From NCBI RefSeq assembly GCF_001661345.1, contig NW_017962917.1:558001-622000 (forward strand): 64,000 nucleotides of DNA, read 5' to 3'. The stretch comes from Ascoidea rubescens DSM 1968. Lineage: Eukaryota > Ascomycota > Saccharomycetes > Ascoideales > Ascoideaceae. The notes beneath the pieces are model-generated. The model ran no database searches. It was not told where the DNA came from and was given only the letters and a program-made list of their open reading frames with translations. Of the stretch, positions 42,958 to 53,588 are shown piece after piece (the stretch's first letter is position 1; each line of letters opens with the position of its first letter). The position numbers and the translations under genes were made by a program.

Positions 42958-45849
42958 ATGGGAATAATCTTAGATGGCCTCAGTCCAGGCAACCATGGCG
43001 ACAACGACCAAAACTCACGACGAAAGAGAGTGAGGATTTCTGAATCAGGGAGCTATGTTTTTAGAAACCACAGTCAAACAGAGATACAAAGCGAAAATGA
43101 CACCTCCGATGCCAGCAATGAAGACTCCGATGCTCCCATCCACCACCAGCACCCACAAAATACATACCACGGCCAGAACAACCAGCTAGACAGCACTCAT
43201 GAAGCACGTCCGATGGAGGGCACTGATGAAAGCACTACCAACATAGACAATGTTGATAATGCCAATGAAACAAGTGGAGTCGATGTAGATGATACAGTGT
43301 TGACCTTGTCAAGTGAATTGAGAGGAAGGCCACTAAGAAGATCAAATGCTATAAGACTTTCTATCGGTTCCAATAGCGATCGACTCTCCATATTTTCTGC
43401 TAATTTGAACGACTTTCATAACAGTCACGACAATGATGATAATAATAACAACACCAATACCAATACCAATACCAATACTAATACCAATACCAATATCAAT
43501 AACGAAAATACCGCTACTAATGATAACCAACCTGAAAATAATCACAGTAATCCAATTGTTGATAATACTGGTTTGAGAACCCCACCGATAATCAATTATC
43601 CACCAACAACTCCAACTTCTCAATCAATTAATCATTCCTCAGCGAATAGATTACCTTTGACTCAATTACAACGACAGCAACAAAATTCCCCATCCCCAAG
43701 AAACAACAACACTAACCATATCAGTAACATCAATCTAGATCATCTAAATAATATCCCTTTTCCTATAGACTCGATGATAAGATCGAGCCGCTTATCAAGA
43801 AGAAGGCGTAGAAGAAGAGGAAGATCTTCAAATACGCCATCCTCAAATAACAGTAACAATAACAGTAACAGTAACAGTAACAGTAACAGTAACAGTAACA
43901 ACGATGATAACAATAATAATAATAACAATAATAACAATAATAATGATAATAATGATAACAATTACGATGATGATTTTTTGATTACCAATAATATAGATCC
44001 AGCTAATCAAAATGATCAGGAAGTCATAGACAATACCAATACCAATAATACCAATAATAATTATGATGACGAACCCTTTTTGGGTCCAGAAATTGGCGAG
44101 GGAGATTACGATTACGATTTTTATCATTCTCGTTATCTATCAAGATCAAATTCAAGACACTCCTCAAGACACTCCTCAAGACACTCCTCTAGACATTCTT
44201 CTAGGCACTCTTCTAGACACTCTTCAAGATCAAGTTCAGCAACAAGACCTCATTTAATTTCGAGTGCTGCTTTACCTCAAACTGTTGGCGAAGTAATCAA
44301 TAACCTAAATCCAATCAATAATATCTCCGAATTAACTCAGGTTGATAACTATCGAAGAACTCTAATGAATACATACATAAATTCTTCAAGATATAATACC
44401 GATGATCCATTTGATGACAACGATATCAATGACAATGAAAACTATGAAAATAACAACAATAATAACACTAATGAAAACAACAATATTAATTATCATAGTG
44501 ATAATACTTATAATCGTTCGAATAGCTTTAATCGAAGAAGAACTTCAATTAACGGTTATGCAACCGACAACTCGGTATCATCAGTCTCTTCCTTTCCCAG
44601 AATTTCCTTATTAAATTCTTCTATCAATCCAAGCACTGATATAAATACTGCATCTAACATTGTATCTAATCCCAACACAAGCAATAATACCAATAATAAC
44701 AATGGGGATAGTACTAATAGTACTAATAATACCACCAATAACAACACTGATAATAGTAATTCTAATGGAACTACAAGAAGGGGAATATTATCCAGAAGAT
44801 CGTCAAGATCATCAGTTAATTCATTCAGTAGATCGGGATCCCCTTTGATTAGAAGAATGAATACACTCTTTGACTTAAGAGGCATCTATAACGATTATGA
44901 AGATCATGAGAATTCCACCAATAATGAAAATTCCATTAGAAACGATACAATTAGAAATGGCTCAACTGATAATACAAACATTAATAACGCTATTACTAAT
45001 AGTGATACTGCTAATAATACTGCTAATAATACTGCTAATAATACTGCTAATAATACTGCTAATAACGCTATTAATAATACTAATAATACTAATAATAATG
45101 CTGCTGCTGTTGCTGCTACTATTACCACTACTACTAATAATAATAGAATTACAAGAGAAAATAGATCAGTTAACTCAACAAGCGGACCCCATGTAAGCTT
45201 CGTGTATGATATTAATGAGAACTCAAGTGATAGTTCAATAAATGAAAATGATAACGAAGATGAGTCCAGACACAGGTCCATTAGATTTGGCAGAATACAT
45301 TATTATCGTTTTTCAAATTTTGATGAGACTTTACCTAATAATAATAGCAATGATAACAACAATAACAATAACAATGACAATAACAATGATAATAACAATG
45401 ATAGCAATAATGATCACAACAATGAGAATACAGATAATATCCGCATCCCAAGTTTTTCAATTCCAAACCCAATTGAAAATCTAAATTTAAATTCACATAC
45501 AAGCGTATCAGCACAATTTCACTATCCAACAATAGCAAGAAACTCTGCTTTTTCTTACGTTCCTTTAAACACAACTGCAAATGTTGAAATGGGATCAAAT
45601 TCTACAGGTGTTTCAACTGGCGGCTCCACTCCAATTTCTACATCGACATTTATTTCTACATGTACAAGTGAAAATGATGGGATGTATAGTGAGAATAGCA
45701 AAAATTCAAAATTTAATGCCAGTGAAAATGATAGCCAAGAAGATTTTGATATTAATGAAATAATGGAAATGGCCAAGAAGATTTCAATAGAAAAATACCA
45801 CAGAAGTCTTTCTTCGGGAGTTTCTAGGTTGCATTTGAAGGATTTATGA
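42958..45849 (+). CDS. Large Asn/Ser-rich protein of unknown function
   Basis: A 963-aa protein, most of it Asn/Ser/Asp low complexity. Segments that look less random are the start MGIILDGLSPG, a basic patch RSSRLSRRRRRRRGRSS, a tandem RHSS repeat (six units), RRTSINGYATDN, GPHVSFVYDINENS, RHRSIRFGRIHYYRFSNFDETLP, and the C-terminal DFDINEIMEMAKKISIEKYHRSLSSGVSRLHLKDL, which looks like an amphipathic helix. Arg-Ser repeats and RxxS sites suggest phosphorylation. No known domain is recognised. Codon use resembles the neighbours, so it is a native gene. Confidence 0.7.
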   Translation: MGIILDGLSPGNHGDNDQNSRRKRVRISESGSYVFRNHSQTEIQSENDTSDASNEDSDAPIHHQHPQNTYHGQNNQLDSTHEARPMEGTDESTTNIDNVDNANETSGVDVDDTVLTLSSELRGRPLRRSNAIRLSIGSNSDRLSIFSANLNDFHNSHDNDDNNNNTNTNTNTNTNTNTNINNENTATNDNQPENNHSNPIVDNTGLRTPPIINYPPTTPTSQSINHSSANRLPLTQLQRQQQNSPSPRNNNTNHISNINLDHLNNIPFPIDSMIRSSRLSRRRRRRRGRSSNTPSSNNSNNNSNSNSNSNSNSNNDDNNNNNNNNNNNNDNNDNNYDDDFLITNNIDPANQNDQEVIDNTNTNNTNNNYDDEPFLGPEIGEGDYDYDFYHSRYLSRSNSRHSSRHSSRHSSRHSSRHSSRHSSRSSSATRPHLISSAALPQTVGEVINNLNPINNISELTQVDNYRRTLMNTYINSSRYNTDDPFDDNDINDNENYENNNNNNTNENNNINYHSDNTYNRSNSFNRRRTSINGYATDNSVSSVSSFPRISLLNSSINPSTDINTASNIVSNPNTSNNTNNNNGDSTNSTNNTTNNNTDNSNSNGTTRRGILSRRSSRSSVNSFSRSGSPLIRRMNTLFDLRGIYNDYEDHENSTNNENSIRNDTIRNGSTDNTNINNAITNSDTANNTANNTANNTANNTANNAINNTNNTNNNAAAVAATITTTTNNNRITRENRSVNSTSGPHVSFVYDINENSSDSSINENDNEDESRHRSIRFGRIHYYRFSNFDETLPNNNSNDNNNNNNNDNNNDNNNDSNNDHNNENTDNIRIPSFSIPNPIENLNLNSHTSVSAQFHYPTIARNSAFSYVPLNTTANVEMGSNSTGVSTGGSTPISTSTFISTCTSENDGMYSENSKNSKFNASENDSQEDFDINEIMEMAKKISIEKYHRSLSSGVSRLHLKDL
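43444..43500 (+). repeat. AATACC hexamer repeat coding NT
   Basis: About nine tandem units of AATACC/AATACT inside the Asn-rich orphan. Confidence 0.85.
44150..44232 (+). repeat. 12-base repeat coding RHSS
   Basis: Six to seven copies of a 12-base unit (TCAAGACACTCC and close variants), encoding RHSS. Third-position changes between units show it is not a fresh expansion. Confidence 0.9.
45000..45072 (+). repeat. 12-base repeat coding TANN
   Basis: About five copies of ACTGCTAATAAT encode alternating Thr-Ala-Asn-Asn in the Asn-rich orphan. Confidence 0.9.
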
Positions 45850-47876
45850 TTTGGGAAATGGTCTAAATAACTTTTAGCCATATTAATTGCATTTTTTTTT
45901 AATTACATTTTTATTTTATATTTTAACAATCTCTTGGGTTTTTTTTAGAAGTTTACAGTTTTTATTTATTATAAAATATCCTTTTTTTTTTATAAATTTA
46001 TTTATACAGAATAATTTTTCAGTGGTTTGATTTTGGCTTTATTTGGGAGACGATCGATTTTCAGTTAATCGATTTTCATAGAGCTTTAATTTTAATTTTG
46101 ATTCCTGCTTTAATTTGAACTTGATTTTAGTTCTTTTTAATTCTCTTTAATTCTCTTTAATTCTCACTTGAACTTTTATTTTTATTTATATTCTCAGTGA
46201 TATGCTATGTTCATTCTCCTAGAGCTTATCTTTAGGCCCCTTTTATATTATATGTATTTTTTGTATAGAGTGACTTCAATAAACTTTCGCCGGTTCGGAA
46301 ACACAAAACAAAAAGTTGGCAGGGCTTCATTATCAGGGCTTTAGTATCAGGGCTTATCACAAATACTACTCACCTGTGCAACACGGACAAGTTTTCAGAA
46401 TATTTGTGGACCTTTATTATCAGGAATGATAAACCTTCTGGAACTGACATCCGTTTGTATTAAGAGATCAGCAATAGTCTTTAAAAGGTTTTAATAAATA
46501 ATTGAAAACAATTTTGCAAACACAAGCTGCTTCAGCAACAACTCATCGGCTACCAATCACTTTATTCACTGTAGATGTGATCTTATAATTTGCTCTTGCC
46601 TCTCTTCTCTAGGGCTACAATATAGTCCTACATGGCTCCAAAGCCAATTCGTGCAGCCAGAAAAACGATACATCACAAAATTGGCCGCAAGAACAGCAGA
46701 GAAAGCAAAACAACTACAATTATATTTTATTTTTATTATTATGAATTACTTTAGACCGATATAGAATTATATAAAAGGCGTTGTAATTTGATCAATTTCG
46801 AAAGAAAGGGATCAAGTCTTCCAATACATATTTCTAGTTCTCTTCCAGTTTACATAAAAAGTCCTAAGTTACGGTCTTAGAATGTAAGCCCCTGAGAATT
46901 GGAATACAGGAAGCCCTACGGTTACGACCCACGAAGGTCCGCGTGCAAAACAGTACAAGTTCTCTATCACATGCTTGGACTGCTGAAACAGGAATGTTTT
47001 TATAATATGCGAAATTTGCAATTTTTGCGATATCCGTAATGAATCACTAAATTCTATCTGGAATTTATAGATTATAACTATTTTTCTTAGTTGTTTTTCA
47101 ATGAAGAAATCTTTATTTGATTTAACAGCTATAGATTTTGGTGTATTACTTTTTTTGTGCCTATTTTCAGAAAAGCTTGAAAACCCAAAATTTGATTTGG
47201 TCTGAAAACTCAAAGTTTGGTTTGAAAGCTCACCTAATTTGGACTGAGTCTTTCTCAAACCAAACACGAATGACTAATTCTGTGTTTGATAAAAATTTCA
47301 AACCAAACCAAACCAATAATGATTTTTTAAACCCAATTATTGTTTATTAAACAGCAATTTAAAATGTATATCTTATTGAATTTATGGCTTATATAATAAA
47401 ATAGGTTTCAAATAAATTATTTTGAACAGATAATAGGAAAAAAACAAATATAATGTATGACTTTATTACACACATTATTTATAGCTATAATAAATTACAA
47501 GAAAGAAATATATAAAATAATAAAAAATATTTGATGAAATTTACTGAAATATTAAAATGAGAATCTGGATGGATTGGTTAGACCAAATTATAGTAATTTA
47601 TTACACTTTTATATTTAATTATATTAGTTACTAATGAAGAGCACCAATGTAAATACATACTTCTAAATTCTACAATGTTCTATAAAATAAATATCAGTAC
47701 TAAATTAACTTAAATTGAAAATATAATACATAATGTATATCAATTATAATATAATATAATAAAGTAAATAAAAACTAAATAAAAACTAAATAAAAACTAA
47801 TTGATTAGAGACTAAAATTGAAAATCAAAAATCGAAGTTCATGCCGATATATAAACTATCTTAATATCAATATATC
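45850..47876. other. Long convergent intergenic region
   Basis: About 2 kb between two 3' ends. 46320-46370 has three copies of an ATCAGGGCTT-like unit. A perfect 13-bp inverted repeat has arms at 47215-47227 and 47296-47308. The 132-codon minus-strand frame at 46869-47267 has no domain signal. No supported gene. Confidence 0.45.
47215..47308. repeat. Inverted repeat with 13-bp arms
   Basis: GTTTGGTTTGAAA (47215-47227) and its exact complement TTTCAAACCAAAC (47296-47308), with a further CAAACCAAAC copy at about 47255. The spacer is 68 bases. Confidence 0.8.
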
Positions 47877-48721
47877 CTAAAATTCTTCAAAATCAAAATC
47901 CACATTTCGAAGCACTGGTGATCTCTTTGATTTATTTGAACCAACTGATGTGTTGCTTTTATTATCATGTTGGAGTAGTTTTTCAGTTTTATCATTATAT
48001 TTAGAGCCTTCATTAAAACCGATACTATCTTTATGATTCGTCTCACTATCATCATTTAATTTGCTTTTGGATATATTTTGGTAATCAGAATCAACATCCA
48101 CTTCGTCTTCATTCTCAGTTTTCTTAGTGGTTTGTTTAGCAGCAGCTTGTTCAACACTAGAGTCAACTTTTATTTCAGTATCTAACTTAGATTCAGTTGA
48201 TGGTCCAACTTCAGAATCAATATTTTTTTCTTTTTGATTGATTGAATCCTTTGTGTTTGAAACGCTGACATCAACTGGTTTTGAATTTTCTTCAATGAAA
48301 TCAATTGGAATTCTTATAATATTATTATCATTGTTGTTGGTGGTAGAAATATTATTAATGATAGAATTTGTGTTTTTGACTTGATCGCGATCTTCGTTAG
48401 TTTGTTGATTAAACTCAGATTTCAATTCATTCTTGAATTGGACCTGTTTTTGAGCTGGTGGGTGATTTGTCTTTTGTTGTTCTGCTTCATTGATTTTATT
48501 TTGAGTTTCATTTTGAATTTCATTTTGAATTTCTTTTTCATTTTCTAATTTCTTTTCATCTGGGTTTTTATTTGTTCCCTTTGGAATAATCAACATCAAT
48601 TTAGTTGAATTTGAGGTATCGATGATTCTCGACTCAATTCCGTCAACATTATTAATGTTATTATTAAGTCTGTACTGCTTTCTAAGATCATCTTCTTCAG
48701 AACTGATAGTTAAGTCATACA

Positions 48722-48755
<34 letters not shown>

Positions 48756-49235
48756 TCTGAAATTGCAACTGGGTTTAATTTCTTTGCTCAATTTGATTTG
48801 CCAGTCATCAAATTTGTTATCAATGTTGTCTCTGAGATTTAATTCGATCAATCTAGGATTGAATTCTTTGACAAATTCCAATGTGATGTTATCTGCGTTT
48901 TCGTTTTGCACAATACTTGTCTTGTACTTGTATTCAAGCTCATTCTCATATAATATGTCAAACAACTTGCTGTTTGTGTCGTAGTATTTTGACTTCTGTC
49001 TGGGTGTTAATCTTTGATTTGGAGCCAATTTTCTGAATTCTGATGGTGAATCATCAAACGGGATAAATCTTGGAGGTCTGCTGTAATATAAATTTAGCAT
49101 AGGATCGTAGTAACTGTTGTAATTGTTGTTGTAATTGTTGTTGTAATTTTCGTTGTAATTTTCGTTGTAATTGTTGTTACTGGGTGTTGGATAACTAAAA
49201 AAGCTATCGCTTAGTGAGTTGTAATTGTAGAACAT
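47877..49235 (-). CDS. Divergent small-heat-shock-like protein, Hsp42-type architecture
   Basis: A 452-aa protein. The first 50 residues are Tyr/Asn-rich (NYNENYNENYNNNY), prion-like as in Hsp42. Residues about 91-219 follow the alpha-crystallin pattern when set against Hsp26: LFDILYENELEYKYKTSIV then ADNITLEF and RLIELN (early strands), and LRKQYRLNNNINNVDGIES then STKLMLIIPK (the LP..VD...I...NGVL.V.VPK end). An Asn run interrupts the domain. A long acidic Lys/Glu/Ser tail ends DFDFEEF. A perfect heat-shock element and a TATA box stand upstream. The domain call is pattern-based and unproven; otherwise the gene would be an orphan. The ATG at 49235 is preferred, since the frame above starts with TTG. 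Confidence 0.5.
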
Positions 49236-49327
49236 TATTATAAATAGATTGATTGAGATTGATTGAAATTGATGGCAAGATAAAATAGAAAACAAAAACT
49301 ATTTAGACCAGTACAACATTCTGAATG

Positions 49328-49335
49328 TATTTATA
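49328..49335 (-). promoter_or_regulatory. TATA box of the heat-shock-like gene
   Basis: TATAAATA on the minus strand, about 95 bp before the ATG at 49235, suitable for a strongly inducible gene. Confidence 0.6.
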
Positions 49336-49504
49336 CCAGTCAGAGCACTGGAAGCACACTTTGTCATCGTCAGCAACACCACACAGGAGGTATTTTTTAA
49401 AATTGTGAAACATAGCCAAAGATCATCTTTAACGTCACCTGCACTAAAATATTGAAGTAAATAAGAAAAGAATGAAAAACCGTTCCCGGGTCAGAGAGGT
49501 CTGT

Positions 49505-49519
49505 AGAACATTCTAGAAA
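49505..49519. promoter_or_regulatory. Perfect heat-shock element
   Basis: AGAACATTCTAGAAA is an exact nGAAnnTTCnnGAAn trimer, the Hsf1 site. It lies about 270 bp before the heat-shock-like gene and 170-180 bp beyond its TATA box; the next gene on the other side starts 2 kb away. Confidence 0.75.
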
Positions 49520-51479
49520 CATGTCCTGTTTGAACAGGTAAGTGGCGTATTTGTGTGAATTTTGGTGATACCTGGATGCTTTTAATGTCACCTATTATAG
49601 TGTGGATAAGAGTAGACGTGTTTTTAATAGCCATTATTATCTTTTTTTGATTGTATTAAAAATTCCAAAAGCATAGCTTTGAAATTCAGGAATTATCACT
49701 TGTCAATGTTGGTCCAATCTAACCAATTTTTTGTCAAATGAAACATCAAAAGGTATTGCAATATACATTCACCTATGATAGTAGTATTGCTATCATTAGA
49801 TTCATCATTAAATAAGTTGAAGATTAATATTTTTTTCAATTTATAATCCACAGTATATCAGAATAGAATAATGAAGTTTGAAAATTAAATCAAATCAAAT
49901 CAAATCAAATAGATGATGTATTTCCGAGGGCATTTGAGCGGCATATCAGCTGATTTAGTCTGATATTTTTTATATTTAAATATAGAAACTAGAACTTTCT
50001 GCGTCTATAACAACCCTACAACAAAGAAAAAAGAGCCCTGGTGGCTATTTCCGGGTAACGAGATTTGGTTTTTCCATTTAAAAAGTTTTTCTTTTTTTTA
50101 AGTAACAGCTCAGATGAGAAATAATATCATAAACTAAATTGTGATTGAAATTGTTGAAATAAATTAGATTTAACGGTATGTGTTATTTGTTCTGATGGGT
50201 TATGATTTGAATAGTTTGCTATGATTATTTGCAGTAGTACCAATTGTTCCAACTGAATTGTCCTATGTCGACATAAGCATTTATCGTTAAGTTTCAGCCT
50301 TGTATGAGCTTTTCTATTCAAATTAATTTGTTTGATCGATATAAATTTTGATTATTTAGTGTTTTCAATCCAGTATGACTAACACTCATATCTAGAGTAT
50401 GTTTCAATTATTATGATTATTACGATTTTTAATAAAAACAAACCGGTTCTGTTTTTAATGATGAGAAACTTCAGTGTCGGGCGGACTTAGTTGGCTGTTT
50501 ATCACTGGATTTTATCCAGTAGCTGCATTCAAAGTGTACAAAATATGAATGTTGGTAAGCGGTTGCTGATGATAATGGCACATTTCTGAAGAAGAACAAA
50601 AAGAAAATCAATAAAGTAAAATAAACCTGTCCTTTTCTGCTCTTTGTTTTGTTTATCAATTTAGAAAACGAAGAATTGTTGTAATGTAAATTAGGCACTA
50701 ACAATTAGTTACTAGATGTCTCAGAAAATGAAATGTTTTTTCACAGAACTTTCCTGAAATCTTGAACTTTCTCAAAATTTCCTTACTAGGTATGTTTGAA
50801 TTGATTTTTTGCTTTGAAATTAGATTGTTCGTTTGAAATGATGATCATATATTCACACTGTATGAAGTGAAATTTATAATTTTGCCTTGATTATCAAAAA
50901 AATACAACTGATTTAATGACTCTGACCTCACAATCTAATTCGATCCGCAATGATAATGCTCAAAAGCTTGCAGCCTATCTCTTTGTTCTGAAGTGATTAT
51001 ACTAACTCTCCAATACAGCAAGTCTAGCACTTTCCCACCAATAGAGTAATATATAGTTTTTGTAGTAACCTATTTTGTTTCACTCTCTCTTCACTTGTAA
51101 GCAGTAACTTCATCAAGGCTCTTCACCTGTTTTCACGTGCAAATCTAGCTCCATCCTCTATTTAACTCACTAAGAAGTGTCTAACTAACAGACAGCGATA
51201 TCAATTGCCCTGGAACTGATCTTGAGTATCCACGATCCTATAGTATATAATCTATAGTTTCCTCTGTTTGTTTCAATCCAGCTTTCTTTGTTGGTCTTTC
51301 CCATAGCATTGCTTTTTGTGCACATTCTTCCATCTCATTCCAAGCCATATAGACCACCAACCACCACAAGTTCAATTAAAATTATCTTTCATTTCTTGGT
51401 TCTTACTTCTCAAATACTCTAGACTATTTTCCATTTAGTAATTCCATTTAGTAATTCTATTTAGTAATTCCATTTAGTA
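49520..51479. other. Long upstream region of RTG2
   Basis: About 2 kb with no supported gene. It holds an AAATC pentamer repeat (about 49886-49912), a CGGGTAA Reb1-type site near 50052, CACGTG at 51134-51139 and a TTTAGTAATTCCA repeat just before the RTG2 ATG (51433-51480). Short frames at 50127-50704 have no domain signal. Confidence 0.45.
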
Positions 51480-51480
51480 A
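51433..51480 (+). repeat. Tandem TTTAGTAATTCCA before RTG2
   Basis: Four imperfect copies of a 13-14 base unit end in the RTG2 start codon context (TTTAGTAATG), so the initiation site itself sits in a tandem repeat. Confidence 0.85.
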
Positions 51481-53588
51481 TGCCATCACCAGAGCCATCT
51501 TTATTGCCTCCAAATGAAATTGAGGCACTTTCTTCGCTAGAGCTTAAATCGAGCCAACCTAGTACAAAGGAAAAAACTAAAGAAACAGGCAAAAATGAGG
51601 ATTCTAATAACAATGATCAAAAAACCAAGAACATCAGTACAACCAATATTCGAAGTATTCCTGACTTATCTTCTCCTTCTTATAGCAGTCATGATGAATC
51701 TCAATCTGTCAATCTTTATAACAATGAACCAGATTTGGTTTCTCAAGATCTTTATGCTATTGTTGATATTGGCTCAAATGGAATTCGGTTTTCTATTTCC
51801 TCAATTGCTGAACACCATGCGAGAATTATGCCATGTTTCTTTAAAGATCGACTAAACATTTCGTTGTTTGATGCTCAATATAACAATGTTTCCTCGAAAT
51901 TGACCGATAAAATCCCAATTCCCGATGAAGTTATTGAAGAGGTTTGTAAAGCAATGACTAGGTTTAAATTGATTTGTCAAGATTTCGGTGTCAATAACAA
52001 TAATGTCAGAGTCGTGGCAACCGAAGCAACGAGAGAAGCAAGTAACTCTGTTTTATTTAGAGATGCGATCTATCAAGCGACTAATTGGAAAGTGGAACTA
52101 TTGTCAAAAGAAAGAGAGGGCCGAATTGGAGCATATGGTGTTGCCTCATCTTTTGATAAAGTGAATGGATTGTTCATGGATCTTGGAGGGGGATCTACAC
52201 AATTAAGTTGGATCACATCAAACAATGGGATAATTAATACAACGAAAAAGCCAATTTCATTACCTTATGGTGCTGCAGCGTTAATTAAAAGAATTAGAAC
52301 AGAAAACCAACGGGATTTATTCTTAGAGATTAAAGAAAACTACGAAAAGGCTATTGTTGAGTTATCGTCTGATATTCCGGATAGTTTGATTAAATATGCT
52401 GAAAAAAACGGCGGGTTTGATTTATTTGTGTGTGGTGGTGGATTCAGAGGATTTGGACACTTGCTATTAAGTGAAAATAAGGACTATCCAATTCCAACTA
52501 TTATTAATGGATACGGTATTTCGTATAGTGAATTTGTCAATTTAGGAAATTATTTGTTGGTTAAACAGACATTGCCAAATAATAAAGATAAAGAAAATCT
52601 ATTTCGGGTCTCTGAAAGAAGAAAACAGCAATTGCCGGCAGTTGGGTTATTAATTTCTTCGGCATTTGATGTATTACCACGATTTAACACCATTTATTTT
52701 TCTCAAGGAGGAGTTAGAGAAGGTGCGTTGTTTGAGAAATTTTCTCCCAGGGTTCGATCATTGGACCCATTGATTATTGCAACAAGACCTTATGCACCAT
52801 TATTAGTGAAGCAGTATTTGAAATTGTTGTTGTCTTCCTTGCCAAATGAAAAATATATTCCATATGATGTTTACTACCGAATTGCGCCAAGTTTGTGCAA
52901 TTTGGCATTTGTACATTGTAATTATCCAAAGGAGTTGCAATCAACGGCTGCATTACATGTTGCTACAACGGGCGTTATTGCTGGTGCTCATGGATTGTCT
53001 CACAAGGCAAGAGGATTAACTGGGATAGCATGTTGTGAAAGATGGGGAGGCGATTTGCCGGAAATCGAAAACAATTATAAAAACTCGTTAATCAAGTTGT
53101 GCATTGAAGAGAGTTCAAATAAGGTTGAAAAATTCAAGACCATCTTTTGGACAATCTATATTGGCAAGATAATGCATATAATTTGCGGGATTCATCCGGG
53201 AGGAAACATTAGAGAAACAGCAATTCGATTTAAAATTAAAGTTTTGAACAACAACAATATTAGTGCTCCCTCCACAGGTAACACAAGCACCAGTAACAGT
53301 GGCAATAGTAATATTGACATGATTGTTAATGACGATTCGATGGTTGATCTCTCTATGAGCGAGAGAGAGACAGAAAGGGAGAACAGAGTCAAAAACCAGT
53401 TGGCGGCAAAACAGTTCAACCAGGAACCTAAGTTTGAGATAATTTTCCAAATTATCAAAAACGATATTCGAATGGGATTAAGTGTCAAAAACCGAATCAA
53501 AAAGGAGCAAAAGAGAATTCGCAAATTGAGCAAGGTTTACAATATCAAGATAAAGCTCGATATTGAGTTGTTGGACAAATTCGATTAG
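51480..53588 (+). CDS. RTG2: Retrograde regulation protein Rtg2
   Basis: A 702-aa member of the Ppx/GppA ASKHA family, sensor of mitochondrial dysfunction that frees Rtg1/Rtg3 by sequestering Mks1. ATP-binding motifs: YAIVDIGSNGIRFSISS (phosphate 1, near residue 91), VVATEATREASNS, FMDLGGGSTQLSW (phosphate 2) and FVCGGGFRGFGHLL. The central QGGVREGALFEK and later VATTGVIAGAHGLSHKARGLTG are typical. It is longer than S. cerevisiae Rtg2 (588 aa) because of a Ser-rich N-terminal extension of about 85 residues and an insertion SAPSTGNTSTSNSGN near the C-terminus. Confidence 0.93.
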   Translation: MPSPEPSLLPPNEIEALSSLELKSSQPSTKEKTKETGKNEDSNNNDQKTKNISTTNIRSIPDLSSPSYSSHDESQSVNLYNNEPDLVSQDLYAIVDIGSNGIRFSISSIAEHHARIMPCFFKDRLNISLFDAQYNNVSSKLTDKIPIPDEVIEEVCKAMTRFKLICQDFGVNNNNVRVVATEATREASNSVLFRDAIYQATNWKVELLSKEREGRIGAYGVASSFDKVNGLFMDLGGGSTQLSWITSNNGIINTTKKPISLPYGAAALIKRIRTENQRDLFLEIKENYEKAIVELSSDIPDSLIKYAEKNGGFDLFVCGGGFRGFGHLLLSENKDYPIPTIINGYGISYSEFVNLGNYLLVKQTLPNNKDKENLFRVSERRKQQLPAVGLLISSAFDVLPRFNTIYFSQGGVREGALFEKFSPRVRSLDPLIIATRPYAPLLVKQYLKLLLSSLPNEKYIPYDVYYRIAPSLCNLAFVHCNYPKELQSTAALHVATTGVIAGAHGLSHKARGLTGIACCERWGGDLPEIENNYKNSLIKLCIEESSNKVEKFKTIFWTIYIGKIMHIICGIHPGGNIRETAIRFKIKVLNNNNISAPSTGNTSTSNSGNSNIDMIVNDDSMVDLSMSERETERENRVKNQLAAKQFNQEPKFEIIFQIIKNDIRMGLSVKNRIKKEQKRIRKLSKVYNIKIKLDIELLDKFD

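Noticed and set aside
44150-44232. Regular repeats resembling an array of short direct repeats
   Set aside because: They are in-frame 12-base coding repeats (RHSS) without spacers, so not a CRISPR.
46869-47267. 132-codon minus-strand frame in the convergent gap
   Set aside because: No domain or regular pattern; part of it is the inverted-repeat DNA.
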